A stretch of 42,809 nt of DNA, taken from Clostridia bacterium (GTDB lineage Bacteria; Bacillota; Clostridia; Christensenellales; UBA1242). This document shows, in pieces, positions 23,250 to 29,331 of the stretch (position 1 is its first letter; each line of letters opens with the position of its first letter). Below the pieces are notes generated by a model. That model was given only the letters and a program-made list of their open reading frames with translations, was not told the DNA's origin and did no database searches. The translations under genes were made by a program, and so were the position numbers. Location of the stretch: positions 1 to 42,809 of the forward strand of contig JAFQUU010000009.1 of NCBI GenBank assembly GCA_017408305.1, read 5' to 3'.

Positions 23250-24257
23250 TTAATCAATAGACCGAAGTAATCGACAAATTTGACTTTCCTTTGCTCTTCT
23301 TTTTAAAGCCAAATACTCTTCTTTCGACAAATCAGTCCTTTCTAATTGTAAAGCAAGGTTATACTCTGCTAACTCTTTTCTTGATTTTTTTATACTTTCA
23401 ATTACTGCATGATTTTCTAAGTCATATAAGTCATCATAATATTTAGGTGGTTTTATTTTTAGAACCTTTCTTTTACCATCACTTAAAATTATTTCATCGG
23501 TTTGGTATATTTCATGCTTATTCTCTTCAAAAAATTTTCTAGCAATACCAGGGGAACGAGAGCAATTCATGAACTCTGGAACTAAGCCATAAGTCAAATC
23601 AGATTCTTCATTTAACACGAAACCACTTGTTTTGCCTTTTTGTTTTTTCATAACATACCGAGCAGTGTAAGCAATAGAATTCCAAGTTACCTCACCAACT
23701 GAACAAAGACCTTTATTCCATACTTTCTCTATTATTTCAGAGCGATATATTTTATCGCCTGCCTTGTTTGTGAAAAAATATTTAAGGTCATTAAGTGGGC
23801 AATTAAATAATATCATATGAAAATGTGGTCTTGACTTTTTTGTGCCATATTCACCACAACCAAAAAATCTTATATTATCTATACCAAAATGATAACTCAT
23901 GTATCTTCTTAAATCTTTCATAAATTTTTGCATATCTTTTTTAACCAAAGTTGGTTTCTTCTGCACTTCACCAGTTTGAGCATTTAAAGATTTTACAAAA
24001 GTTAAATTATCATCAGAGTAAGTCAATGTAACAAAATAATTATTAGAATGTTCTTTACTTTCAATTAAACAGCGATTGGCCCACATTCTTGAATTTGCAA
24101 GTCGGCAACCAACGCATTTTCCACAAGGAATCTCAATAGGTTCAAATATTTTTGATAAATTATCATACTCAAATTGAGTTTTAGGAAAATAAATATTTTT
24201 CTTGCCATTGGAATTTAAACCTTTTGAAATTGCATGCAAGGGACTAAAACAACTCAT
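23250..24257 (-). CDS. Microvirus replication initiation protein VP4 (HUH endonuclease)
   Basis: 335 residues. Gokushovirus VP4 features in order: an N-terminal cysteine cluster IPCGKCVGC (43-51), VTLTY (76-80), the HUH motif RPHFHMILF (H145, H147) and the two-tyrosine motif AYTARYVMKK (Y197, Y201), with Y-x3-Y spacing as in phiX174 A protein, then a helical C-terminal region rich in lysine. It nicks the origin and stays covalently bound to start rolling-circle replication. GTTGAGG precedes the ATG. The catalytic residues are all intact. Confidence 0.95.
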   Translation of the reverse strand: MSCFSPLHAISKGLNSNGKKNIYFPKTQFEYDNLSKIFEPIEIPCGKCVGCRLANSRMWANRCLIESKEHSNNYFVTLTYSDDNLTFVKSLNAQTGEVQKKPTLVKKDMQKFMKDLRRYMSYHFGIDNIRFFGCGEYGTKKSRPHFHMILFNCPLNDLKYFFTNKAGDKIYRSEIIEKVWNKGLCSVGEVTWNSIAYTARYVMKKQKGKTSGFVLNEESDLTYGLVPEFMNCSRSPGIARKFFEENKHEIYQTDEIILSDGKRKVLKIKPPKYYDDLYDLENHAVIESIKKSRKELAEYNLALQLERTDLSKEEYLALKRRAKESQICRLLRSID

Positions 24258-24550
24258 CGTTGTACCTCAACTTTCAAAATGTTTTATTTAATACTGACAA
24301 CTAAAATTGTGTCAGTCAGCACCATTACATCAAGTAACTAATTGGTGCTGACTTTGGCACAACCAAAGTATTGTATTTTTTTAAAGTAAATTTAAAGCTA
24401 TTACTTTCGGCATCCGTTCTTTAATGCGTTACTCCAAGCGATAAAGTACTTACAAAAGGGATATCCCTCTTTGCCCTTCGGCAAATTCACCCTTAGCAAT
24501 TATGCCGAATTGTAACGCCACGTTATAGAATAAATGGGAATTTTGCTAAT
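24258..24550 (-). other. Structured phage intergenic region, candidate replication origin
   Basis: About 290 bases without a gene between VP2 and VP4. It contains a hairpin at 24309-24360 (GTGTCA then GTCAGCACCA pairing with TGGTGCTGAC and TGGCAC, with a TT bulge and 18-base loop), the palindrome AGGGATATCCCT (24457-24468), hairpin TTTGCC-CTTC-GGCAAA (24470-24485), and two interleaved pairings, TTCGGCAT/ATGCCGAA (24406-24413 with 24502-24509) and GCGTTAC/GTAACGC (24426-24432 with 24512-24518), which would form a pseudoknot. This suits an ssDNA origin or packaging signal. Confidence 0.6.
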
Positions 24551-24580
24551 AAAAAAAGTAATAAATATTATTACTTTTAA
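24551..24580 (-). terminator. Terminator of the phage structural operon
   Basis: On the minus strand AAAAGTAATAA, three-base loop, TTATTACTTTT and further T; the plus-strand arms are 24554-24564 and 24568-24578. It begins at the VP2 stop, which shows that VP2 really ends there. Confidence 0.8.
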
Positions 24581-24921
24581 TATAATCTTCGCATAGTCCT
24601 AGATAAATGCCTTGTAGCAAGGGCTAGTGCAGTATTAACCAACATACTAAGACCATTAGAGCTCTTCCCTACACCACTTGCAGAAGAACCGGACGGCGTT
24701 GAAGCGGCGGCACCATTGCCACCACCAAACATATTAACAGGATTTAAACCTGCTTTTTTCATGTCTTCAACTGCTCTTTGATAAGCGCTATTAGACAATT
24801 CAGTTTGCCAATCCCTTTGTTTTTGAGCTTCTTCGGCATTAAAGGCAAACTCTGCTTTTTGAGCAGAAGTTGCACCAGACAAATCATTGAATATACTCCC
24901 AATATTATCTAAAAAACTCAT
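24577..24921 (-). CDS. Microvirus DNA pilot protein VP2 (minor spike), short
   Basis: 114 residues from the ATG at 24921 behind GGGAGG; a longer in-frame extension upstream lies inside VP1. The gokushovirus VP2 hallmark is present: AEEAQKQRDWQTELSNSAYQRAVEDMKKAGLNPVNMFGGG followed by an Ala/Ser/Gly-rich segment. The protein ejects DNA through the envelope in microviruses. Most gokushovirus VP2 proteins are roughly twice this length, so the C-terminal helical part is missing, yet a clean stop and terminator follow. Confidence 0.88.
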   Translation of the reverse strand: MSFLDNIGSIFNDLSGATSAQKAEFAFNAEEAQKQRDWQTELSNSAYQRAVEDMKKAGLNPVNMFGGGNGAAASTPSGSSASGVGKSSNGLSMLVNTALALATRHLSRTMRRLY

Positions 24922-24931
24922 AAAGGCCTCC

Positions 24932-26611
24932 CTATAATGATTTAAGACCAGGAACTGAATAAATAGGCATAACCCTAGTACAAATATTCTTAAAGTAGAA
25001 ATCAGCAATGAATTGGTCTTCCGTAGATGAAGATACTGATAAGGTCCTATCAAGATTGGCAGTTGTTTCCTCTAACCAAGTAGAGCCAAGAACTGGTTTA
25101 GAGGTATATTTGTCTGCATAATGCCAATTATCTAATGGCTGAGTATGAGTAGAACGAAATGCACCACTAACACGAGATGGTTTATACCTATACTCTGCCC
25201 ATGCTTCCTGATAGCCGAAAACTTCATCATCAACAGTTGTGCCTTGTGCATAGATTTCCTTATTAAATACAGGCTGTTCACCAATGTTAGCAAGAGCAGG
25301 CCAATAATAGTCAAACCTCTTTTTCCTTGACCAAAAACGCTCTATTCCTTGTTGATATGTGTGTTCGGTTCTAACACAAACAAGACCAAGTAATATGCCA
25401 TGCTCAGTAAACGACTTGGTAAAGCTAGAAGATTTATCGCCTGTCAAAGAATAAGCGGCAGTATTACCTTGAGGAGATACATCATCAGTTGAGGATGTTT
25501 GTAAAACTTGAGAAATATTAATAGGAATCCTCTTACCACCAAGATACTCTGGTCTTTGCTGGCGAGCATCTGGAGAAACAACGCCAAAATGAGATTTAAT
25601 AATTTCTGCATAACGAGTACCACCACGAGCATCTCGTTCATACAACTTCTGCACTGCAAAGGCTTGTCTTAATTGGTTTATTGTTGATGCAGTTGCAGTT
25701 GATAAGTCAGCAATACCAGTTGCTTTTAGACCAGTATTTGTACCATCAAATCCAATAGTTTTGCCAGCAGTCCAAGCTGTATTGCTACCAGCTGTACTGC
25801 CAATACCAGTATAATTTGAAGTTGAAAGCAAATAAGGATTATTAGAATCAGAACTTGCAGAAACAAAAACACCTTTATCTGTACCATTAGTCCATATAGG
25901 ATTCTTGCCATCAGAAGAAAGAGAAATAGACAAAGGCGCACTAGAACCAAGTGGAATATTTACATCTGGACCTTTTTGTGGGGCTGGAAGACAACTTGTA
26001 AAATAATCATGATATTTGTTAACAGGGGCAATCCCACCTCCAGTACAGCCAGACATCAAAAAGTTGGCATAATTAAAATTGCTTAAAGTACTATTGCTAT
26101 CTGAAAGACTAAAAGATGCAGAAGATTGCAAATTTTGGTCTCTAAACCACTCATTCCATGTCAAAACGTAAGCTCTAAAAGGTAATGCCGAAACAGAAAG
26201 ATTTTTAACCCCAGTAGGAATACCCATATAATCAGCAATAGAACCTTTAAACCAACCAGTAGGTGCAATTGCTTGAGGAACCTCATACTCTGTTGGACTT
26301 TCCCAATCTGGATTACTGGATTCACCATTAAAATACTTCCAACTACTCCAAACCAACCTGTTCGGTATAAAGAAATAATAGAGGTCAAGATAACAGTTAT
26401 CCATAACAGGGTGAACAGGCGTGGTCATTCTAACCACACAAGAAGTTTCCATTTTAAAAGTATCACCAGGTAAAACTTCATCAACAAAAATTGGAATAAG
26501 TTTGCCAGCGTTAAAAGTTGTCTTATGTTGACTACTTCTATCAAAGGTTGAACGAGGCATTGACAAAAAAGTTGGATTTACAGCAAAACGACTTTCTACA
26601 TTTCTATTCAT
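24932..26611 (-). CDS. Microvirus major capsid protein VP1
   Basis: 559 residues of the Microviridae F-protein family. Typical gokushovirus N terminus (RSTFDRSSQHKTTFNAGKLIPIFVDEVLPGDTF), HPVMDNCYLDLYYFFIPNRLVW (67-88), TWNEWFRDQNLQ, the Ser/Gly/Asn-rich insertion loop at about 215-307 that forms the threefold protrusion peculiar to gokushoviruses, then RDARGGTRYAEIIKSHFGV and ERFWSRKKRFDYYWPALANIGEQPV. AGGAGGTAAT precedes the ATG, and the start overlaps the VP3 stop (TAATG). Full length and apparently functional. Confidence 0.97.
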   Translation of the reverse strand: MNRNVESRFAVNPTFLSMPRSTFDRSSQHKTTFNAGKLIPIFVDEVLPGDTFKMETSCVVRMTTPVHPVMDNCYLDLYYFFIPNRLVWSSWKYFNGESSNPDWESPTEYEVPQAIAPTGWFKGSIADYMGIPTGVKNLSVSALPFRAYVLTWNEWFRDQNLQSSASFSLSDSNSTLSNFNYANFLMSGCTGGGIAPVNKYHDYFTSCLPAPQKGPDVNIPLGSSAPLSISLSSDGKNPIWTNGTDKGVFVSASSDSNNPYLLSTSNYTGIGSTAGSNTAWTAGKTIGFDGTNTGLKATGIADLSTATASTINQLRQAFAVQKLYERDARGGTRYAEIIKSHFGVVSPDARQQRPEYLGGKRIPINISQVLQTSSTDDVSPQGNTAAYSLTGDKSSSFTKSFTEHGILLGLVCVRTEHTYQQGIERFWSRKKRFDYYWPALANIGEQPVFNKEIYAQGTTVDDEVFGYQEAWAEYRYKPSRVSGAFRSTHTQPLDNWHYADKYTSKPVLGSTWLEETTANLDRTLSVSSSTEDQFIADFYFKNICTRVMPIYSVPGLKSL

Positions 26612-27162
26612 TAAATATTACCTCCTAAATTAACACCTTGGCTTTGAACAGGCGTGCTTTGACTTTCCATAGATACATTAATAGGTTCAACATTTTGAAC
26701 TTGAGGTTGAACAATAGGCTCTACCTTATTAATTTGTGGTTGTAAATGCTTATTTATCTTTTCTTCAAAAGTACCATTTGAAATACTTGCAACAAACTCT
26801 GACATAGAGTGGTTAAACTCAGAACGGACTGCAACAGGCATTTCTTTAAATAAGGTTTCAGCATTTAATATGATTTCTTGAGCATCATTTAAAGACTTTG
26901 GCATATTAGAAATATCTGCAAAAAATCCTTGAGATTGATTTAATGCTAAAGTATCTCCATTAACATGTCGTTCTAAAATGTTATAAACCAAACATTCTTC
27001 CTTATGAGCTTGAATTTCTTTGTAAATATTTCTTTTACCAGTTTGTTTAACTTCTTTTTTCCCAGTTTCTTTATCTATAACAAGAGAGTAAACTGGCACT
27101 ATATCTTCACCAGAGGGACTAGCTTCTACTGGTGGTTTTTTTGACCTTGAATAAAAATCCAC
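26611..27162 (-). CDS. Microvirus internal scaffolding protein VP3
   Basis: 183 residues starting at GTG (27162), which overlaps the upstream stop as TAGTG; AGGCAGGTGAG is the ribosome binding site. The central part (GFFADISNMPKSLNDAQEIILNAETLFKEMPVAVRSEFNHSMSEFVASI) is the gokushovirus VP3 signature. The C terminus is a Gln/Pro/Val-rich tail (QPQINKVEPIVQPQVQNVEP). It guides procapsid assembly and leaves the mature particle. Confidence 0.93.
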   Translation of the reverse strand: MDFYSRSKKPPVEASPSGEDIVPVYSLVIDKETGKKEVKQTGKRNIYKEIQAHKEECLVYNILERHVNGDTLALNQSQGFFADISNMPKSLNDAQEIILNAETLFKEMPVAVRSEFNHSMSEFVASISNGTFEEKINKHLQPQINKVEPIVQPQVQNVEPINVSMESQSTPVQSQGVNLGGNI

Positions 27163-27416
27163 TACTCACCTGCCTTTGTAATAACATCATTTGCTTTAAT
27201 TAAAAACTTAACTTCACTTGTCAATATTCCAGTATCATCATCAAAAGTACCTAAGCACCAAAGTTCTTTATCCTCTGGGTTTGTATTTATTGCATTTTTT
27301 TGCACTTCATTAGCACCATTTGTAAATTCACGAATGGCAACACCTTCATTATGTGTAAAGAATGGATTCATAAATCCTATTTTAGTATCTTTTATTGCGA
27401 AAACTTTTAGCTGCAT
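27162..27416 (-). CDS. Microvirus nonstructural protein (VP5-like)
   Basis: 84 residues with the pattern of the small gokushovirus nonstructural/DNA-binding protein: KVFAIKDTKIGFMNPFFTHNEGVAIREFTNGANE, then NPEDKELWCLGTFDDDTGIL. AAAGGAG lies ten bases before the ATG. Its start is inside the 69-aa frame and its stop overlaps VP3. Its exact role is not established; it is thought to act in DNA replication or packaging. Confidence 0.88.
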   Translation of the reverse strand: MQLKVFAIKDTKIGFMNPFFTHNEGVAIREFTNGANEVQKNAINTNPEDKELWCLGTFDDDTGILTSEVKFLIKANDVITKAGE

Positions 27417-27591
27417 ATTTTTTATTCTCCTTTATTAATTTTTTTTGTGATTTTAATTCATTTTTAAATTCTTTTATTAACAATTTGTATTCTTCAACTG
27501 TTAATAATACAAGAGGGTAAAAATAAATTAGAGGTTTATTGTTTTTATATGTATATCTAACAATAATTTCTTTATCAATTTTTGCTCTCAT
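27382..27591 (-). CDS. Phage protein of unknown function (69 aa)
   Basis: 69 residues, basic in its second half (KNELKSQKKLIKENKKYAAKSFRNKRY), with an N-terminal half likely to form strands around VLLTVEEYKLL. The start overlaps the stop of the J-like gene (ATGA) and the end overlaps the nonstructural gene by 35 bases. Tight overlap supports that it is real. No family recognised; a nucleic-acid-binding role is only a guess from charge. Confidence 0.65.
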   Translation of the reverse strand: MRAKIDKEIIVRYTYKNNKPLIYFYPLVLLTVEEYKLLIKEFKNELKSQKKLIKENKKYAAKSFRNKRY

Positions 27592-27704
27592 AAGCGAGTA
27601 CCACCACGCATTGAAGTTGGCACTATATTTATCAACTTAGATTTAACTGCTGTATGTCTAAAGATTTTTTTATCTTTTTTCATGTTAGTTGGACGACGTT
27701 TCAA
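27588..27704 (-). CDS. Small basic DNA-binding/packaging protein (J-like), 38 aa
   Basis: Starts at TTG (27704), six bases behind AAAGGAGG, and ends at the TGA at 27588-27590. The product begins KRRPTNMKKDKKIFRHTAV and ends SMRGGTRL. This lysine/arginine-rich sequence with FRHTA and the terminal MRGGxRL is the pattern of the tiny gokushovirus protein likened to phiX174 J, which condenses the ssDNA. It overlaps the preceding gene by 20 bases. Easily missed because of length and start codon. Confidence 0.82.
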   Translation of the reverse strand: MKRRPTNMKKDKKIFRHTAVKSKLINIVPTSMRGGTRL

Positions 27705-28017
27705 TGCACACCTCCTTTTTTTGTGGAGTTGATAATATTTTTTCTATTTCTGCAATAAAATCTTCTTCTGCAAAATCAATATCATTTTGTAAACACAACA
27801 TTTGAATTTGATTCAAAACAAGACTACGCTTCACTTCACCACTACCTCTGCCAATAAGTTTTTCAACTTGGTTAATAATATTAGGCAGTTTTTGGACAAT
27901 TTGAGCAAGCTTAAGTGTTTTCGTTTTTTTATTGCTTTTAAAGAAATTAACAACTGCAATAATTGATGTTACAATTGTAATACAACAGGTAACAATAATC
28001 TCTGGGTCATCAAACAT
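27685..28017 (-). CDS. Phage membrane protein, holin-like candidate
   Basis: 110 residues from the ATG at 28017, five bases behind AGAAGGAG. One N-terminal membrane helix (IIVTCCITIVTSIIAVVNFF, about 6-25), a basic stretch KSNKKTKTLK, then a soluble helical part with NQVEKLIGRGSGEVKRSLVLNQIQMLC. This layout resembles phage holin/LLH-type proteins. As the first gene of the structural operon and the only phage membrane protein, it is the best lysis candidate, but that is inference. Confidence 0.65.
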   Translation of the reverse strand: MFDDPEIIVTCCITIVTSIIAVVNFFKSNKKTKTLKLAQIVQKLPNIINQVEKLIGRGSGEVKRSLVLNQIQMLCLQNDIDFAEEDFIAEIEKILSTPQKKEVCIETSSN

Positions 28018-28038
28018 ATTCACTCCTTCTTTAATTTA

Positions 28039-28052
28039 AAATTGTTATACAA
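28039..28052. promoter_or_regulatory. Candidate RHH operator O2 at the structural operon
   Basis: Plus strand AAATTGTTATACAA, the exact reverse complement of the 14-mer at 23161-23174. It covers a -10-like TATAAC (minus strand, 28044-28049) about 22 bases upstream of the holin-like gene. The matching -35 region is only a T run, so promoter strength is unclear. Confidence 0.5.
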
Positions 28053-28073
28053 GACAAAAAAACCAAAAAAAAA

Positions 28074-28101
28074 CTTTTCGCTTTAGTTGTCTTTAGCGAA
28101 A
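28074..28101. repeat. Right attachment site (attR), also a terminator-like hairpin
   Basis: CTTTTCGCT, TT, then AGTTGTCTTTAGCGAAA. On the minus strand AACTTTTCGCT and AGCGAAAAGTT form an 11-bp stem followed by a run of T (plus-strand A tract 28064-28073), which would stop host transcription entering the phage from the right. Host flank begins at 28102. Confidence 0.8.
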
Positions 28102-28256
28102 AGTTAAAAGTCTCAAAATATTTTGAAAATTTGTGCCACCCTTTTCTACAAAAAAATTAAAAAAACTTAAAAATTGCATAATGATTGTTGTTATAAAACT
28201 TTAAAAGTACAAAAAATTTGCTTTTGCTGTGGAATTTGCTTGCAAAATATTGTTTA
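28102..28256. other. Host intergenic right flank of the prophage; no gene seen
   Basis: 155 AT-rich bases with no credible frame. Contains short A tracts and AATTGCATAATGATTG, but no dif-like site with the usual 11-6-11 layout. Confidence 0.5.
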
Positions 28257-28286
28257 AATAAAAAAAATTGGCTCGTAAAGCCAATT
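28257..28286 (-). terminator. Terminator of serS and the nucleotidyltransferase-like gene
   Basis: On the minus strand AATTGGCT, five-base loop, AGCCAATT and a long T run (plus strand arms 28266-28273 and 28279-28286). It is about 70 bases past the stop. Confidence 0.9.
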
Positions 28287-28357
28287 AAAAATATTACGAT
28301 TTTGACCAGTTTTTACAATTTTTTAGAACAGCAACCCCGTTAAAATTTGGGAATATT

Positions 28358-29311
28358 TTATACACCCTGCACTAATTTATTAAAGAATTTGTTGATGTCT
28401 TGATATTGGACTTGGCACATATCATCTTCAAAAATCTTTTTGTTTGTAGAAGATATTGAAAACAATTTTCTTATAGGAGTGTTTATTAAATAATTTGTTG
28501 CAAAAACAAAATTATCATAAATATCTTCACTTTCAAACGCTGAGTATGGCAAATTTGCAATCAAACTTTCCATAAAAAGCCCTTTTGAAGAGTCCTGCAT
28601 CAAATGTTCATAAAGACCTTTGAAACAAATAACAAGTTGCAGAAGCTTTTCTGAAAAAGATTGTTTTAAAAGGTGGTTTATGTTTTGAAAGTAATCAACC
28701 AGTTTGAATTCTTTTAGTTTTTTCTTGTTTGGTGCGTAAAACAAAAATGTTGAGTCTTCTTTTTTGATGACAGGATAAATTCTTATATTATACGGCACAT
28801 TTTTACCTTGCACGCCAATTACGCCTCTTGCAGAAAAAGCAACATCATCTTGGGTGATTTCTTTGGCGATTGCATGCACAAGGTCTTTTGTAAAATAAGC
28901 CAAATTATAGTCTTCTTTGTGTGTTTCATAAAGGTTTACAGGTGCTTCTTCTGCACTTTGTTTTTTGCGTTTTTTCTTCTTTTTTTTCTTTTTACGGTTT
29001 GCCCAAGCGTATTTTAACCTTTCTTTAAAGATTACCCATTTGTTTTTAAAAAGTTTATGGGTGTTAAGTTCTATTTGAGGGTTATTAACTAAAACAAAGA
29101 GGTCTATCGTTGAAGAAGGAAGCACGGCACCAGAATAAAATGACCCAAATGGCAAAATTTCAAAGTCTTTTGATACATAAGGATTTACATCTGAAATGGC
29201 TGAAAGTGCATTTTGAACAATTGTTGTTGCAAAACCTAGGCCCTGCAGTGCCACTTCATCATTTAGGCTTTCTGCAAAATTTTTTATGGTTGATTTATCA
29301 ATTTTTATCAA
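28358..29311 (-). CDS. Nucleotidyltransferase-like protein with degenerate active site
   Basis: 317 residues from a TTG (29311). ILPFGSFYSGAVLPSSTIDLFVLV (52-75) matches the polymerase-beta/CD-NTase hG[GS]-x(9-13)-Dh[DE] pattern, but only D70 is kept: the second acid is F72. The later strand YNIRIYPVI (174-182) has N or R where a third acid is expected. The helical part (QLVICFKGLYEHL ... GLFMESLIANLPYSAF) resembles the substrate-side helices of such enzymes. A tract of eight lysines plus RKK (107-117) is unusual. Perhaps an inactive RNA- or nucleotide-binding relative. It follows serS after 20 bases, so they may be cotranscribed. Confidence 0.6.
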   Translation of the reverse strand: MIKIDKSTIKNFAESLNDEVALQGLGFATTIVQNALSAISDVNPYVSKDFEILPFGSFYSGAVLPSSTIDLFVLVNNPQIELNTHKLFKNKWVIFKERLKYAWANRKKKKKKKKRKKQSAEEAPVNLYETHKEDYNLAYFTKDLVHAIAKEITQDDVAFSARGVIGVQGKNVPYNIRIYPVIKKEDSTFLFYAPNKKKLKEFKLVDYFQNINHLLKQSFSEKLLQLVICFKGLYEHLMQDSSKGLFMESLIANLPYSAFESEDIYDNFVFATNYLINTPIRKLFSISSTNKKIFEDDMCQVQYQDINKFFNKLVQGV

Positions 29312-29331
29312 CTACTTCTTCACTCCCCTTC

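Larger units (their letters stand above)
22955..28101 (-). mobile_element. Integrated gokushovirus (Microviridae) prophage
   Basis: A complete small ssDNA phage genome between 28-bp direct repeats (22955-22982 and 28074-28101) with a period of 5,119 bp, right for a gokushovirus circle of about 4.5-6 kb. All genes are on the minus strand in the order holin-like, J-like, 69-aa unknown, small nonstructural protein, VP3, VP1, VP2, structured intergenic region, VP4 (replication), RHH protein. All recognised core frames are intact. Host genes flank it on both sides. No integrase is encoded, so a host recombinase is likely. Temperate microviruses are known from Bacteroidetes and enterobacteria; one in a spore-forming Firmicute is notable. 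Confidence 0.93.

Noticed and set aside
28984..29010. Polylysine tract as a frameshift or assembly error in the nucleotidyltransferase-like gene
   Set aside because: The frame is open and family-like on both sides of the tract, and lysine codons mix AAA with other triplets, so a real insertion is more likely.
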